The notes below the pieces were generated by a model. That model ran no database searches, was not told the DNA's origin, and saw only the letters and a program-made list of their open reading frames with translations. From UPXZ01 sp964498765 (lineage in GTDB: Bacteria; Bacteroidota; Bacteroidia; Bacteroidales; Paludibacteraceae), in NCBI GenBank assembly GCA_964498765.1, contig CAZCIU010000001.1, positions 1 through 64,000 on the forward strand: a stretch of 64,000 nucleotides of DNA, given 5' to 3'. Both the position numbers and the translations under genes were made by a program. Position 1 is the stretch's first letter. Each line of letters opens with the position of its first letter. Positions 33,810 through 41,954 of this stretch are shown here, one piece after another.

Positions 33810-34829
33810 TCAAAACAAACTTCCCATTTCACCGTTAAATTTCACTTTCCCTAAATGCTTGTATGCTAGTTCGGTAACTTCGCGTCCGCGTGGTGTCCGT
33901 TTCAGGAAACCTTCTTTGATCAAAAATGGTTCATACACTTCTTCCAATGTTCCCGGATCTTCGCTGAGCGCCGTGGCAATGGTTGTCAAGCCCACCGGAC
34001 CGCCTTGGAATTTGTCGATAATCGTGTTCAAAATTTTATTATCCACTTCATCCAAACCGTGTTTGTCGATATTCAACGCTTCGAGTGCGTATTCGGCTAT
34101 TTCAAGGTCGATTTTTCCCGTTCCTTTCACCTGCGCAAAATCCCGCACACGGCGTAGCAAAGCATTGGCAATTCGGGGCGTGCCGCGACTTCTCCCCGCA
34201 ATTTCCGATGACGCCTTTCGCTCTATGGGTACATTCAGCAGATAAGCCGAACGCTCAATAATTCCGGTGAGAACGGCGGTATCATAATACTCAAAATGGC
34301 AATTAATACCAAATCGTGCTCGCAACGGTGAAGTAAGCAAACCACTTCTCGTAGTAGCACCAATCAGCGTAAACGGGTTCAATTCCAGCTGAATAGATCG
34401 TGCACTCGGTCCTTTGTCAATCATGATGTCAATCCGGTAATCTTCCATGGCAGAGTAAAGATACTCTTCTACAATGGGGCTTAATCGGTGAATTTCATCG
34501 ATGAAAAGGACGTCATTTGGTTCCAAACTTGTAAGCAAACCTGCCAAATCGCCCGGTTTGTCCAGCACAGGACCTGATGTGACTTTGAAACCAACGTTTA
34601 GTTCATTGGCAATGATGTTGGAGAGAGTCGTCTTACCCAATCCGGGAGGGCCATGCAGCAGTACATGGTCCAGACTTTCGGTGCGCATACGGGCTGCAGC
34701 GACAAATATTTTCAGGTTTTCAACGATTTTCTCCTGCCCTTTGAAATCATGAAATGATAGCGGCCGAAGCGCATTTTCAAACTCCCGCTCGGTGTTTTGA
34801 TTGTTTCGTATGTCGAATGGTTCTTCCAT
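33810..34829 (-). CDS. ruvB: Holliday junction branch migration DNA helicase RuvB
   Basis: 339 residues, hexameric AAA+ motor that works with RuvA. Seen: RPLSFHDFKGQEK (22-34), Walker A GPPGLGKTT (about 60-68), Walker B FIDEIHRL, sensor 1 LIGATTRSG, Arg finger region P-L-R-A-R-F-G, and C-terminal winged helix with GLTTIATALSEDPGTLEEVYEPFLIKEGF features. Complete. Flanked on both sides by C/G-tract elements, one 8 nt before the start and one right after the stop. Confidence 0.97.
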   Translation of the reverse strand: MEEPFDIRNNQNTEREFENALRPLSFHDFKGQEKIVENLKIFVAAARMRTESLDHVLLHGPPGLGKTTLSNIIANELNVGFKVTSGPVLDKPGDLAGLLTSLEPNDVLFIDEIHRLSPIVEEYLYSAMEDYRIDIMIDKGPSARSIQLELNPFTLIGATTRSGLLTSPLRARFGINCHFEYYDTAVLTGIIERSAYLLNVPIERKASSEIAGRSRGTPRIANALLRRVRDFAQVKGTGKIDLEIAEYALEALNIDKHGLDEVDNKILNTIIDKFQGGPVGLTTIATALSEDPGTLEEVYEPFLIKEGFLKRTPRGREVTELAYKHLGKVKFNGEMGSLF

Positions 34830-34837
34830 GTAAAAAG

Positions 34838-34885
34838 CCCCCTAATTGGCTTACGCCGAATGTTATTCCCCCCCCCCGAAGGGGG
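34838..34885 (-). repeat. C/G-tract hairpin element, start-codon type, interrupted (copy 5)
   Basis: Plus strand: C5 tract then TAA, about 20 unrelated bases, then C10 and GAAGGGGGAC. In the ruvB mRNA it reads C-tract, G-tract, G-tract and lies 8 nt before the start codon. It is the inverted mate of the copy at 34979-35004 but carries an extra 20 bp between tracts. Confidence 0.65.
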
Positions 34886-34978
34886 ACATCCTGAGTATTA
34901 AGTTATATATAAAAGTTCAAAATTGAATTTTAAAAAAAAGATGAATTTATCACAAATAATTGTTTTTGCACTCACCAA

Positions 34979-35004
34979 AGTCCCCCTTCGGGGGATTTAG
35001 GGGG
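34979..35004 (-). repeat. C/G-tract hairpin element, stop-codon type (copy 6)
   Basis: Plus strand GTCCCCCTTCGGGGGATTTA then a G5 tract. The hairpin has a TTCG loop. In the gldA mRNA it reads C-tract, C-tract, G-tract. It supplies the last codons and the TAA stop of gldA (Ala-Pro-stop). With copy 5 it brackets a 93-bp AT-rich spacer, 167 bp in all. Confidence 0.75.
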
Positions 35005-35896
35005 CCGTCAACTCCCTAAAAACTTCCTCCATTTTTCGTTCCACTGCTCGCATCATCAGTATTTTATTTCCTGTCGATACCGCGAAATCAAAAATCTCTT
35101 GTCGAATATTTTTTTCTGCTGAAATCCGGTACAGCTTCTTGTCCAAAGTTTCAGCCGATTTTATCGATTTTAACGGTATATTCTCCACTTCATCGGCAAA
35201 CTCTACTTCAATGTGATATTCATTCGCCGTATTATCAGTCAGGCGCATCACATCCGGATAATCAGCGACGATTTCACCCTTGTTGATGATAATCACCCGG
35301 TTGCAGACGGCTTCAATTTCCTGCATGATGTGCGTACTGAAAAGCACTGTGCGGTCCTTGCCAATTTCCTTTATCAGATTACGTATTTCCACCAGCTGGT
35401 TCGGATCCAGTCCGGTAGTGGGTTCGTCGAGAATAAGCACTTTCGGATCGTGAATCAGTGCTTGAGCAAGCCCTACACGCTGTCGGAAACCTTTTGAAAG
35501 TTGTCCGATTTTTTTCTGAAATTCCCCTCGCAATCCCACCAAATCAATCAATTCATCCACACGCTTCTGCTTTTCCTTGCCAAGTTTGTACATTTCTGCC
35601 ACAAAAAGCAAATATTCCTTCACGTACATATCCGTGTAAAGCGGATTTTGCTCCGGCAGATAACCGACGTTTCTTTTCGTTTCCATCGGCACATCTTTCA
35701 CTTCTACGCCACAAATTTTAGCAGAGCCCTTCTCATAATCAAGCGAACCAGCTAAAATCCGCATCGTGGTCGTTTTTCCGGCACCGTTTGGACCCAAAAA
35801 GCCCACAATTTCCCCTTCAACAATCGAGAAACTGATGTCTTTCAGCACTTGTTGGGTGCCGTAAGATTTGGATATGTGAGAAAGAGTGATTGACAT
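34997..35896 (-). CDS. gldA: Gliding-motility-type ABC transporter ATP-binding protein GldA
   Basis: 299 residues. Walker A GPNGAGKTTTMRILAG (about 35-50), signature LSKGFRQRVGLAQAL, Walker B VLILDEPTTGLDP, switch His in LFSTHIMQEIEAV. The C-terminal extension (about 220-299) with the R-A-V-E-R-K-M-E-E-V-F-R-E-L is as in GldA of this phylum. Its partners GldF and GldG are not beside it. The last codons and stop come from a repeat (34979-35004). GldA homologues occur in many non-gliding Bacteroidales, so gliding itself is not implied. Confidence 0.85.
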   Translation of the reverse strand: MSITLSHISKSYGTQQVLKDISFSIVEGEIVGFLGPNGAGKTTTMRILAGSLDYEKGSAKICGVEVKDVPMETKRNVGYLPEQNPLYTDMYVKEYLLFVAEMYKLGKEKQKRVDELIDLVGLRGEFQKKIGQLSKGFRQRVGLAQALIHDPKVLILDEPTTGLDPNQLVEIRNLIKEIGKDRTVLFSTHIMQEIEAVCNRVIIINKGEIVADYPDVMRLTDNTANEYHIEVEFADEVENIPLKSIKSAETLDKKLYRISAEKNIRQEIFDFAVSTGNKILMMRAVERKMEEVFRELTAP

Positions 35897-35933
35897 TGAA
35901 ACCTCCTATTTCAAAGGAAAAATTAGTACACCT

Positions 35934-36650
35934 CTAAGTAAGTTGAGGGACAAATTTCTGCAAAACAGACAACAAAATATACCACAAAATTATCGGTGCA
36001 ATGGCGTCCACTTGCAAGAAAATGATCAGCAAAAGACAAACACCCAAAAATATAAACTGCAACTTATTATCTTTCCATCCGAAGTTCTTGAATTTCAACG
36101 AAAACATGGGTATTTCCGATACCAAAAGGTACGAAAAAATTAATGTTACAATTATCAGCACAATGTAATTTTCAGAAAACCATCCTGCAAACGATACGGC
36201 AATTCCGCCCCAGAAAATGGCATTGGCAGGTGTGGGAAGTCCGATAAACGATGTAGTTTGGCGTGTGTCAATATTGAATTTTGCCAAGCGAAGTGCCGAA
36301 AAAACAGGAACTAAAAACGCCAGAAATGTGTAGTTCTGCACAACTCCGTTTGTCGAAAGCATTGAGAAAATCATTGCTCCGGGTACCAAACCGAAACTCA
36401 CAACATCGGCCAAACTGTCCAATTCCTTACCCATTTCCGAGTAAGCATTCACGAGCCGAGCCACCATTCCGTCCATAAAGTCGAAGAATGCCGAAAGCAT
36501 AATGGCGACCGTAGCACCTACAAAATTTCCCTGAAAAGCCAGCCACACACCACAACATCCCGAAAATAAATTCAGGCAGGTAATCGCGTTTGGCAGATGT
36601 TTTATTCCCCAAAACTGATTGGTCGGCTGTAAATCGTTGTTATTCTCCAT
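35934..36650 (-). CDS. pssA: CDP-diacylglycerol-serine O-phosphatidyltransferase
   Basis: 238 residues from ATG 36650 (MENNNDLQPTNQ); an upstream start at 36698 would translate a repeat-like stretch. Inner-membrane enzyme making phosphatidylserine, the precursor of phosphatidylethanolamine. The CDP-alcohol phosphotransferase motif DGMVARLVNAYSEMGKELDS continued by L-A-D shows D-G-x2-A-R-x8-G-x3-D-x3-D. About seven membrane helices. Same strand as gldA (37 bp apart) and dtd. Confidence 0.94.
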   Translation of the reverse strand: MENNNDLQPTNQFWGIKHLPNAITCLNLFSGCCGVWLAFQGNFVGATVAIMLSAFFDFMDGMVARLVNAYSEMGKELDSLADVVSFGLVPGAMIFSMLSTNGVVQNYTFLAFLVPVFSALRLAKFNIDTRQTTSFIGLPTPANAIFWGGIAVSFAGWFSENYIVLIIVTLIFSYLLVSEIPMFSLKFKNFGWKDNKLQFIFLGVCLLLIIFLQVDAIAPIILWYILLSVLQKFVPQLT

Positions 36651-36677
36651 ATATAGTTGATTTATTTTCAGTTTTTT

Positions 36678-36717
36678 AAATCTGCGAAAATCAGTCAAAT
36701 TAGTTTAATCAGCGTTC
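36678..36717. repeat. Degenerate 8-nt-period word
   Basis: AATCTGCG, AAAATCAG, TCAAATTA, GTTTAATC, AGCG between dtd and pssA, reaching the dtd stop codon. It belongs to the same kind of short-period words as at 4318, 25201 and 45225. Confidence 0.5.
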
Positions 36718-37163
36718 TAATCTTTACTATCCATCCAAATCGTAACCGGTCCATCATTAACCAATGCCACTTGCATATCCGCTCCAAATTCACCCGTTTT
36801 CACCGGCTTATTTAGCAGTTTTTCCACCGCTTCACAAAATTTCTCGTAGAGCGGAACAGAAATATCCGGCTTCGCCGCATCGATGTATGACGGACGATTG
36901 CCTTTACGTGTACGGGCGTGAAGCGTAAACTGACTTACTACCATTATTTCGCCTTTCACATCGAGCACCGACAAGTTCATCACTCCATTCTCATCGTTGA
37001 ATATCCGCAAATTTACCAATTTTTGCGTTAAATACTCAATATCTTTCTCGTCATCCGCATTTTCAACGCCTAAAAGCACTAAAAGTCCCTGCCCTATTTC
37101 CGAAATTATTTTTCCCGAAATAGAAACTGATGCATTTGTAACACGTTGGATTAAAATTCTCAT
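36717..37163 (-). CDS. dtd: D-aminoacyl-tRNA deacylase
   Basis: 148 residues, the proofreading enzyme that removes D-amino acids from tRNA. Seen: MRILIQRVTNASVSISGKII (1-20), the active-site SQFTLHARTRKGNRPSYIDA (about 78-97) and the NDGPVTIWMDS at the C-terminus with the Gly-cisPro signature. Complete, normal length. Confidence 0.96.
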   Translation of the reverse strand: MRILIQRVTNASVSISGKIISEIGQGLLVLLGVENADDEKDIEYLTQKLVNLRIFNDENGVMNLSVLDVKGEIMVVSQFTLHARTRKGNRPSYIDAAKPDISVPLYEKFCEAVEKLLNKPVKTGEFGADMQVALVNDGPVTIWMDSKD

Positions 37164-37241
37164 AAAAAAATGTCTGAACTCCCGAAATTATCGGGACAAG
37201 TTGTGATTTTAGATTGATTTGTATGATTATTAATGATCATT

Positions 37242-39512
37242 CTAAAACGGATATCCTATCGCTAAGTTAAACGCGTAATCATCTTTTGTCAACTTCGTAC
37301 GCCAGCGTTCGGTGCGTGATAATGCTGGATTATGCAGTTTTATTCCTAAATCCACGCGCAGTACGAAAAATGAAAAATCCGCCCGCAATCCTGCTCCATA
37401 CGCAACTCCCATTTGTCCCACAAAATCGGATAACTTGAAAACTCCGCCCGGCTGTGTATCGTAATTTCGGATTGTCCACACATTTCCCGCATCCAAAAAC
37501 AAAGCTCCTTCCAATTTCCAAAAAAGTTTTGAGCGATATTCCATATTCAAATCCACTTTTATATCACCCATTTGCGTATTGTAATTTATGTATCCGCCGT
37601 TACTTTTGTACGTTCCGGGACCAAGTTGATAGGCTGTCCAGCCACGAACGCTATTGGCTCCGCCCGAAAAATAGCGTTTTTCAAATGGAATTAAATTGTT
37701 GTTTCCATAAGGAACCGCCACGCCTAAACCTGCGTGATACACTATCCGATTATTATTATCAAAAATCTGATGATGTGATAGACTGAAATCTGCTTTTACG
37801 TATTGAGCATATCGAATTCCAAAAATTTTATAAGAACCTTCGTCGTCTTTTTTAGAATTGAAAAGGTTATTTAATCCATAAAGTAAATTTCCGGCAGTTT
37901 CTACACCGTAGCTCAGCGAACTGTAATTCCGCAATGGTTGCCAAGGTCTAAAACCGCTGTAAGAGCCTTTATAGCCCGTACGCATGATCAAGTGATTTTG
38001 AAAATTGTACACAAAATAAGGGCTTGTACTCAAGTATTCGCGGTATTCGGGCGAAATGTACGGATAATAAACGTAGCTGATATTCAGCACATCAAAATTG
38101 TGTTTTACCTGCAATCGTTCGCTCCAATTATACTTAAAACCAACGCCGGTAATAATTCCTGTGTATTCCTTCGGGCGACGTCTGAAACTGTACGTTCCAT
38201 TAATTTCGGTTGTAGCTCGAACGCGGCGTTTCAATTCTCGCGAAGCAAAAGGCAACAAAAATGTCGGGAATTTTAGCGCGACATCGCCTCCTAATTCATA
38301 CGCGTGCTGGTCGCGGCCTTGGTATTCGTATGACGCTCGCCCTCTTAGCGAAAGCGTTTCAGAGCCTTTGAAAATATTGCAGTGACCGTAATTTATGTTT
38401 CCTCCCAAACCCCAATATCCGGCTGAATATGTGCCTTCTACGTCGGTTGACATGGACTGCAACTTGTTCGGTGTCAGCGTGATAAATGCATCCAACTCAT
38501 CGTTTCCAATTTCTCTGAAACTAATATCCATGTAGCGAATAGCACTCAGCGAGTTGATGGAACTGTACGACCGCTCCACGGCACGATCGCTGTAAAGCTC
38601 GCCGGGAATGATGTGCGCGCTTTGCATTAAAACTGCCGGACGAATATTTCGCTCATTTTCGTAGGCAAATTTGTAGTTTTCAATTTCCAGCGTGTCCAGG
38701 TAAATTTTTTCCGATAAATTTTCCAGTGTTTTATCCGTTTGGCTGTAAAAATGAACTTTGCGGATTTTGTATTTTTGAAATGCTTTTTCGATGCTGATGG
38801 TGTCGCCGGCTTTTGGCTCATTTCTGACTTCCAATACCAAATCAGCCTGATGCGAATTCAATGTACTATCGGCAAAATATTCCAAATAATCTTTTGTGAA
38901 ATTGAAATATCCAAGATTTCTAAAACGAGTTGTAATGCGGTCTCTTTCTTCGTTAAGCACATCGCTATCAAACAAATTTCCGGGTTTAATAAGGCTTCTG
39001 GTACTGTCAGCGGCAATTTGCAACAATTCCGGATGCACAATATTTACCGTGTAACCTCTGATTTTGTAAGGTGTATTTGCTTTAATAATATAGCTAACTT
39101 CAGCAATTTTTTCCTTTGGAATTTCCAGATTACTACTTACCTCAGCGTTCATATATCCGCGATTGTAGAAAAGTTTACCAATTTGTAATTCAGTAATCTT
39201 TGTTAGTTCGGGATTGTAAATTACAGGTTCTTCTCCAATTTTTTTCAGCCAGCGATTAAGCCATTTAGTGGTGTCAGTGCCTGATAAATTGTAAATTCCG
39301 AGTTGAGTTTTCAGCCAGGTTTGCCCCAAAACTTCTGAGTTTGGCAATTGACGTACGTATGATTTAATCTCGTCTTTAGGAATGGCTTTGGTGTCGGCAT
39401 TTACGTTTACTTTGTTCAATAAATAATCATTTTCAGGGACATATTTGGTAGTATTGCAGGCCGCAGCCAGTAATAAAATCAGTACTATGGATAAATATTT
39501 ACTAATTCGCAT
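37242..39512 (-). CDS. BamA/TamA-family outer-membrane lipoprotein
   Basis: 756 residues from ATG 39512 (the upstream in-frame start at 39548 would spoil the signal peptide). Lipobox AAAC, Cys19, followed by NTTKYVPENDYLLNKV. Residues about 30-330 hold POTRA-like repeats; about 380-756 form a 16-strand-type Omp85 barrel ending in Phe (LAIGYPF), with SGGANSVRGWTAYQLGPG as the conserved V-R-G-W-loop. Probably an outer-membrane assembly or translocation factor of the TamA-like type found widely in this phylum. No tamB-like gene lies beside it here. Confidence 0.88.
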   Translation of the reverse strand: MRISKYLSIVLILLLAAACNTTKYVPENDYLLNKVNVNADTKAIPKDEIKSYVRQLPNSEVLGQTWLKTQLGIYNLSGTDTTKWLNRWLKKIGEEPVIYNPELTKITELQIGKLFYNRGYMNAEVSSNLEIPKEKIAEVSYIIKANTPYKIRGYTVNIVHPELLQIAADSTRSLIKPGNLFDSDVLNEERDRITTRFRNLGYFNFTKDYLEYFADSTLNSHQADLVLEVRNEPKAGDTISIEKAFQKYKIRKVHFYSQTDKTLENLSEKIYLDTLEIENYKFAYENERNIRPAVLMQSAHIIPGELYSDRAVERSYSSINSLSAIRYMDISFREIGNDELDAFITLTPNKLQSMSTDVEGTYSAGYWGLGGNINYGHCNIFKGSETLSLRGRASYEYQGRDQHAYELGGDVALKFPTFLLPFASRELKRRVRATTEINGTYSFRRRPKEYTGIITGVGFKYNWSERLQVKHNFDVLNISYVYYPYISPEYREYLSTSPYFVYNFQNHLIMRTGYKGSYSGFRPWQPLRNYSSLSYGVETAGNLLYGLNNLFNSKKDDEGSYKIFGIRYAQYVKADFSLSHHQIFDNNNRIVYHAGLGVAVPYGNNNLIPFEKRYFSGGANSVRGWTAYQLGPGTYKSNGGYINYNTQMGDIKVDLNMEYRSKLFWKLEGALFLDAGNVWTIRNYDTQPGGVFKLSDFVGQMGVAYGAGLRADFSFFVLRVDLGIKLHNPALSRTERWRTKLTKDDYAFNLAIGYPF

Positions 39513-39633
39513 GCTGAAAATAACAGGATAATCTAAAAATCTTTGCAAATATACGCTTTATTCTCGTTTTCTTTGTTAGTTTTGTAGTGCAAAAAATGTT
39601 CAAATTCCTAAAAATGAATAAAGAAACGACTCT

Positions 39634-40395
39634 ATGTTATCTAAAACGAAAATAAAATGGATTAATTCCCTGGAACGCAAAAAAAACAGAGATGAAGAAA
39701 GTGTTTTTGTAGCAGAAGGCGTAAAAATCGTTTCTGATTTGTTGCCGCACTTGAAATGTAGATACATTGCCGTTTCAGATAAAGATATTCTGGAAAAAAT
39801 AGCAGAATATGCCGATGAAATCGATGAAATTTCGTCTGATGAATATAAGAAAATCAGCTTTCAGAAATCTCCGCAAGGAATTTTGGCTGTATTTGAAAAA
39901 CCGAAATACGAAATTGATTTAGAAATAAAAGCTGATAATTTAGTATTGGCATTGGATGATATTCAAGATCCGGGAAATTTAGGCACAATTATTCGATTAG
40001 CGGATTGGTTTGGTATTTTGGATGTGTTTTGCTCCAAACATACGGCTGATGTTTTCAGCCCAAAAACCATTCAATCGACCATGGGGGCTATCGCGCGGGT
40101 TCGCGTACATTATGTGGATTTACCGAAATTTTTGGAAAAAATGAAAAACCAAATGCCGATTTACGGTACTTTTATGGAAGGGGAAAATATTTTTACTGAA
40201 AAACTGAGTAAAAATGGAATTATCGTGATGGGAAATGAAGGAAACGGCATTTCATCTGAAATAGAAAATGTCATCACAAATAAAATTTCAATTCCAAGCT
40301 TTGCTGAAAAAGGCGACACATCCGAATCCCTAAATGTCGGAATTGCAGCAGCGATAACTGTGGCGGAATTCAGGAGAAGAAAATGGAAAGTTTAA
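39634..40395 (+). CDS. TrmH/SpoU family RNA methyltransferase
   Basis: 253 residues. N-terminal substrate-binding domain (about 1-85, RKKNRDEESVFVAEGVKIV) and the SPOUT knot domain with the three motifs LDDIQDPGNLGTIIRLADWF, IVMGNEGNGIS and IPSFAEKGDTSESLNVGIAA. It 2'-O-methylates a ribose of rRNA or tRNA; the exact target is unknown. A TAGTTTTG -7 element lies at 39577-39584, divergent from the outer-membrane lipoprotein gene. Co-directional with the next gene, 21 bp apart. Confidence 0.93.
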   Translation: MLSKTKIKWINSLERKKNRDEESVFVAEGVKIVSDLLPHLKCRYIAVSDKDILEKIAEYADEIDEISSDEYKKISFQKSPQGILAVFEKPKYEIDLEIKADNLVLALDDIQDPGNLGTIIRLADWFGILDVFCSKHTADVFSPKTIQSTMGAIARVRVHYVDLPKFLEKMKNQMPIYGTFMEGENIFTEKLSKNGIIVMGNEGNGISSEIENVITNKISIPSFAEKGDTSESLNVGIAAAITVAEFRRRKWKV

Positions 40396-40416
40396 TTCAA
40401 ATAATGAAATAATATT

Positions 40417-40866
40417 ATGGCTAAAAGAGGAAAATCCGGATGCTTTTTGTTTTTATTATTGATTGCAGTTGCGGTATTTGCGTATTTCACCAATCCAACA
40501 AAAGAAATGCATCAGCAAGCAGCAAAGGTGAAAGTTGAGAAAATATCAGAAAATTTGCTTGCAAAATATGGTTTACAAGAAGGTTTGCTTGGCAGTCTTG
40601 GAATGGAAATAACCGAACCTTTCGTTGCAGATTTGCTGGAAAAGCACGTCACATCGAAAAATTATTTTTTATTTTCCACCACGCAAGTGGAATGGGATAA
40701 TCAAAGTCAGATTATTGGCCTAGGAGCGTTTAATAAAGTCTTTATTTCCAATAAAGTGGATGAAATTATCGAGCGCGAGATAAAAAAATACGTCAAAGAA
40801 AAAATCGAAAGCATCAAAATTCCGGGTGTAAATCTAAATGAAATACTTCAGGGTTTGGGTTTGTAG
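40417..40866 (+). CDS. Small membrane-anchored protein, DUF4359-like
   Basis: 149 residues. A membrane segment (about 8-24, GCFLFLLLIAVAVFAYFTNP) followed by a soluble part; the T-N-P-T-K-E-M-H after the helix and the LFSTTQVEWDNQSQIIGLGA pattern resemble DUF4359, of unknown function. I am not certain of the family. It follows the RNA methyltransferase and ends 3 bp before the convergent proB. Confidence 0.6.
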   Translation: MAKRGKSGCFLFLLLIAVAVFAYFTNPTKEMHQQAAKVKVEKISENLLAKYGLQEGLLGSLGMEITEPFVADLLEKHVTSKNYFLFSTTQVEWDNQSQIIGLGAFNKVFISNKVDEIIEREIKKYVKEKIESIKIPGVNLNEILQGLGL

Positions 40867-40869
40867 TTT

Positions 40870-41952
40870 TTATTCCAGATACAAATAATCATAGTGAATA
40901 AGCGGCTTTTGATTTTTCTTTCCGATTAATTGAGCCGCTTTTTCGCTGCTATATTGAGCCTTGCCAACGCCCAAAAAATCTCCCTTTTCATCGATGATTT
41001 TCACTATGTCGTCCTTTTCCCATTTTCCATTGATTTCTACCACACCAATCGGCAACAGGCTTACAGCTTTCTCTCCATAAAGTGCTTTTACAGCATTTTC
41101 GTTGATGATAAGTTCGCCTTTAGCAAAGCCATCGCTGTGAGCAATCCATTTTTTCACACTCGAAACTTCCGCTTTTTCTGCGATGAAATGGGTGAAAATA
41201 GCATCTTTTTTACTGTTGAAAAGGTCGGTTAGGATATTGTCTTTTTTGCCGTTGGCGATGTAAACCTCTATGCCTTCATCGGCGATTTTTCGAGCAATCG
41301 AAGTTTTTGTTTGCATGCCGCCTCGTCCGAATTTCGATTTTGTTTGTTGGATAAATACTGATAAATCGTCTGATTTACGTATTTCTCGGATTACTTCCGA
41401 TGATTTATCTGCCGGATTTCCATTAAAAATCCCATCTACATTGCTTAAAATCACCAGCGCTTCCATTCCCATCATCGAAGCAATCATTCCCGAAAGTTCG
41501 TCGTTGTCCGTAAACATCAGCTCAGAAACAGATACGGCATCATTTTCATTGACAATCGGGATTACGCCGTTTTCGAGCATTACGCGCATACAGTTTCGCT
41601 GGTTCAGGTACTGATTTCGTCCGTCAAAGTTTGTTTTGGTAGTCAAAACCTGCCCAACGAAAATTCCGTGTTCCCGGAAAAGTTCCCAGTAATGATTGAT
41701 TAGCTTGGCTTGTCCTACGGTAGAAAAAAGCTGTCGTTGCTCTACTACATCGAGTTTTTTGGAGGATTTCAGCACACTTCTTCCGGACGCCACAGCTCCC
41801 GAAGAAATCAAAATAATTTCTACGCCCGCTTTGTGAAGTTGCGTAATTTGGTCTGCCAAAGCCGACATTCGCGTAACATCCAGCGTGCCATCGGGTCGAG
41901 TGAGTACATTACTCCCGATTTTTACGGCAATTCGGCGATGTTTGAGTTCCAT
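40870..41952 (-). CDS. proB: Glutamate 5-kinase
   Basis: 360 residues. Amino-acid kinase domain (about 4-255) with VKIGSNVLTRPDGTLD, ISSGAVASGR and the N-x-N-D motif in VNENDAVSV, and a C-terminal PUA domain (about 275-350). It makes glutamyl-5-phosphate for proline. The glutaminyl cyclase gene ends 2 bp upstream, so the two are likely co-transcribed. proA is not in the window. Confidence 0.95.
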   Translation of the reverse strand: MELKHRRIAVKIGSNVLTRPDGTLDVTRMSALADQITQLHKAGVEIILISSGAVASGRSVLKSSKKLDVVEQRQLFSTVGQAKLINHYWELFREHGIFVGQVLTTKTNFDGRNQYLNQRNCMRVMLENGVIPIVNENDAVSVSELMFTDNDELSGMIASMMGMEALVILSNVDGIFNGNPADKSSEVIREIRKSDDLSVFIQQTKSKFGRGGMQTKTSIARKIADEGIEVYIANGKKDNILTDLFNSKKDAIFTHFIAEKAEVSSVKKWIAHSDGFAKGELIINENAVKALYGEKAVSLLPIGVVEINGKWEKDDIVKIIDEKGDFLGVGKAQYSSEKAAQLIGKKNQKPLIHYDYLYLE

Positions 41953-41954
41953 TT

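Noticed and set aside
37242..39512. Upstream starts for several genes (39548, 62921, 42992, 36698, 27525, 15460, 45222, 49136, 48832, 4351)
   Set aside because: The extra residues break signal peptides, translate repeats, overlap promoters or have no match to the family; the downstream ATG was used in each case.
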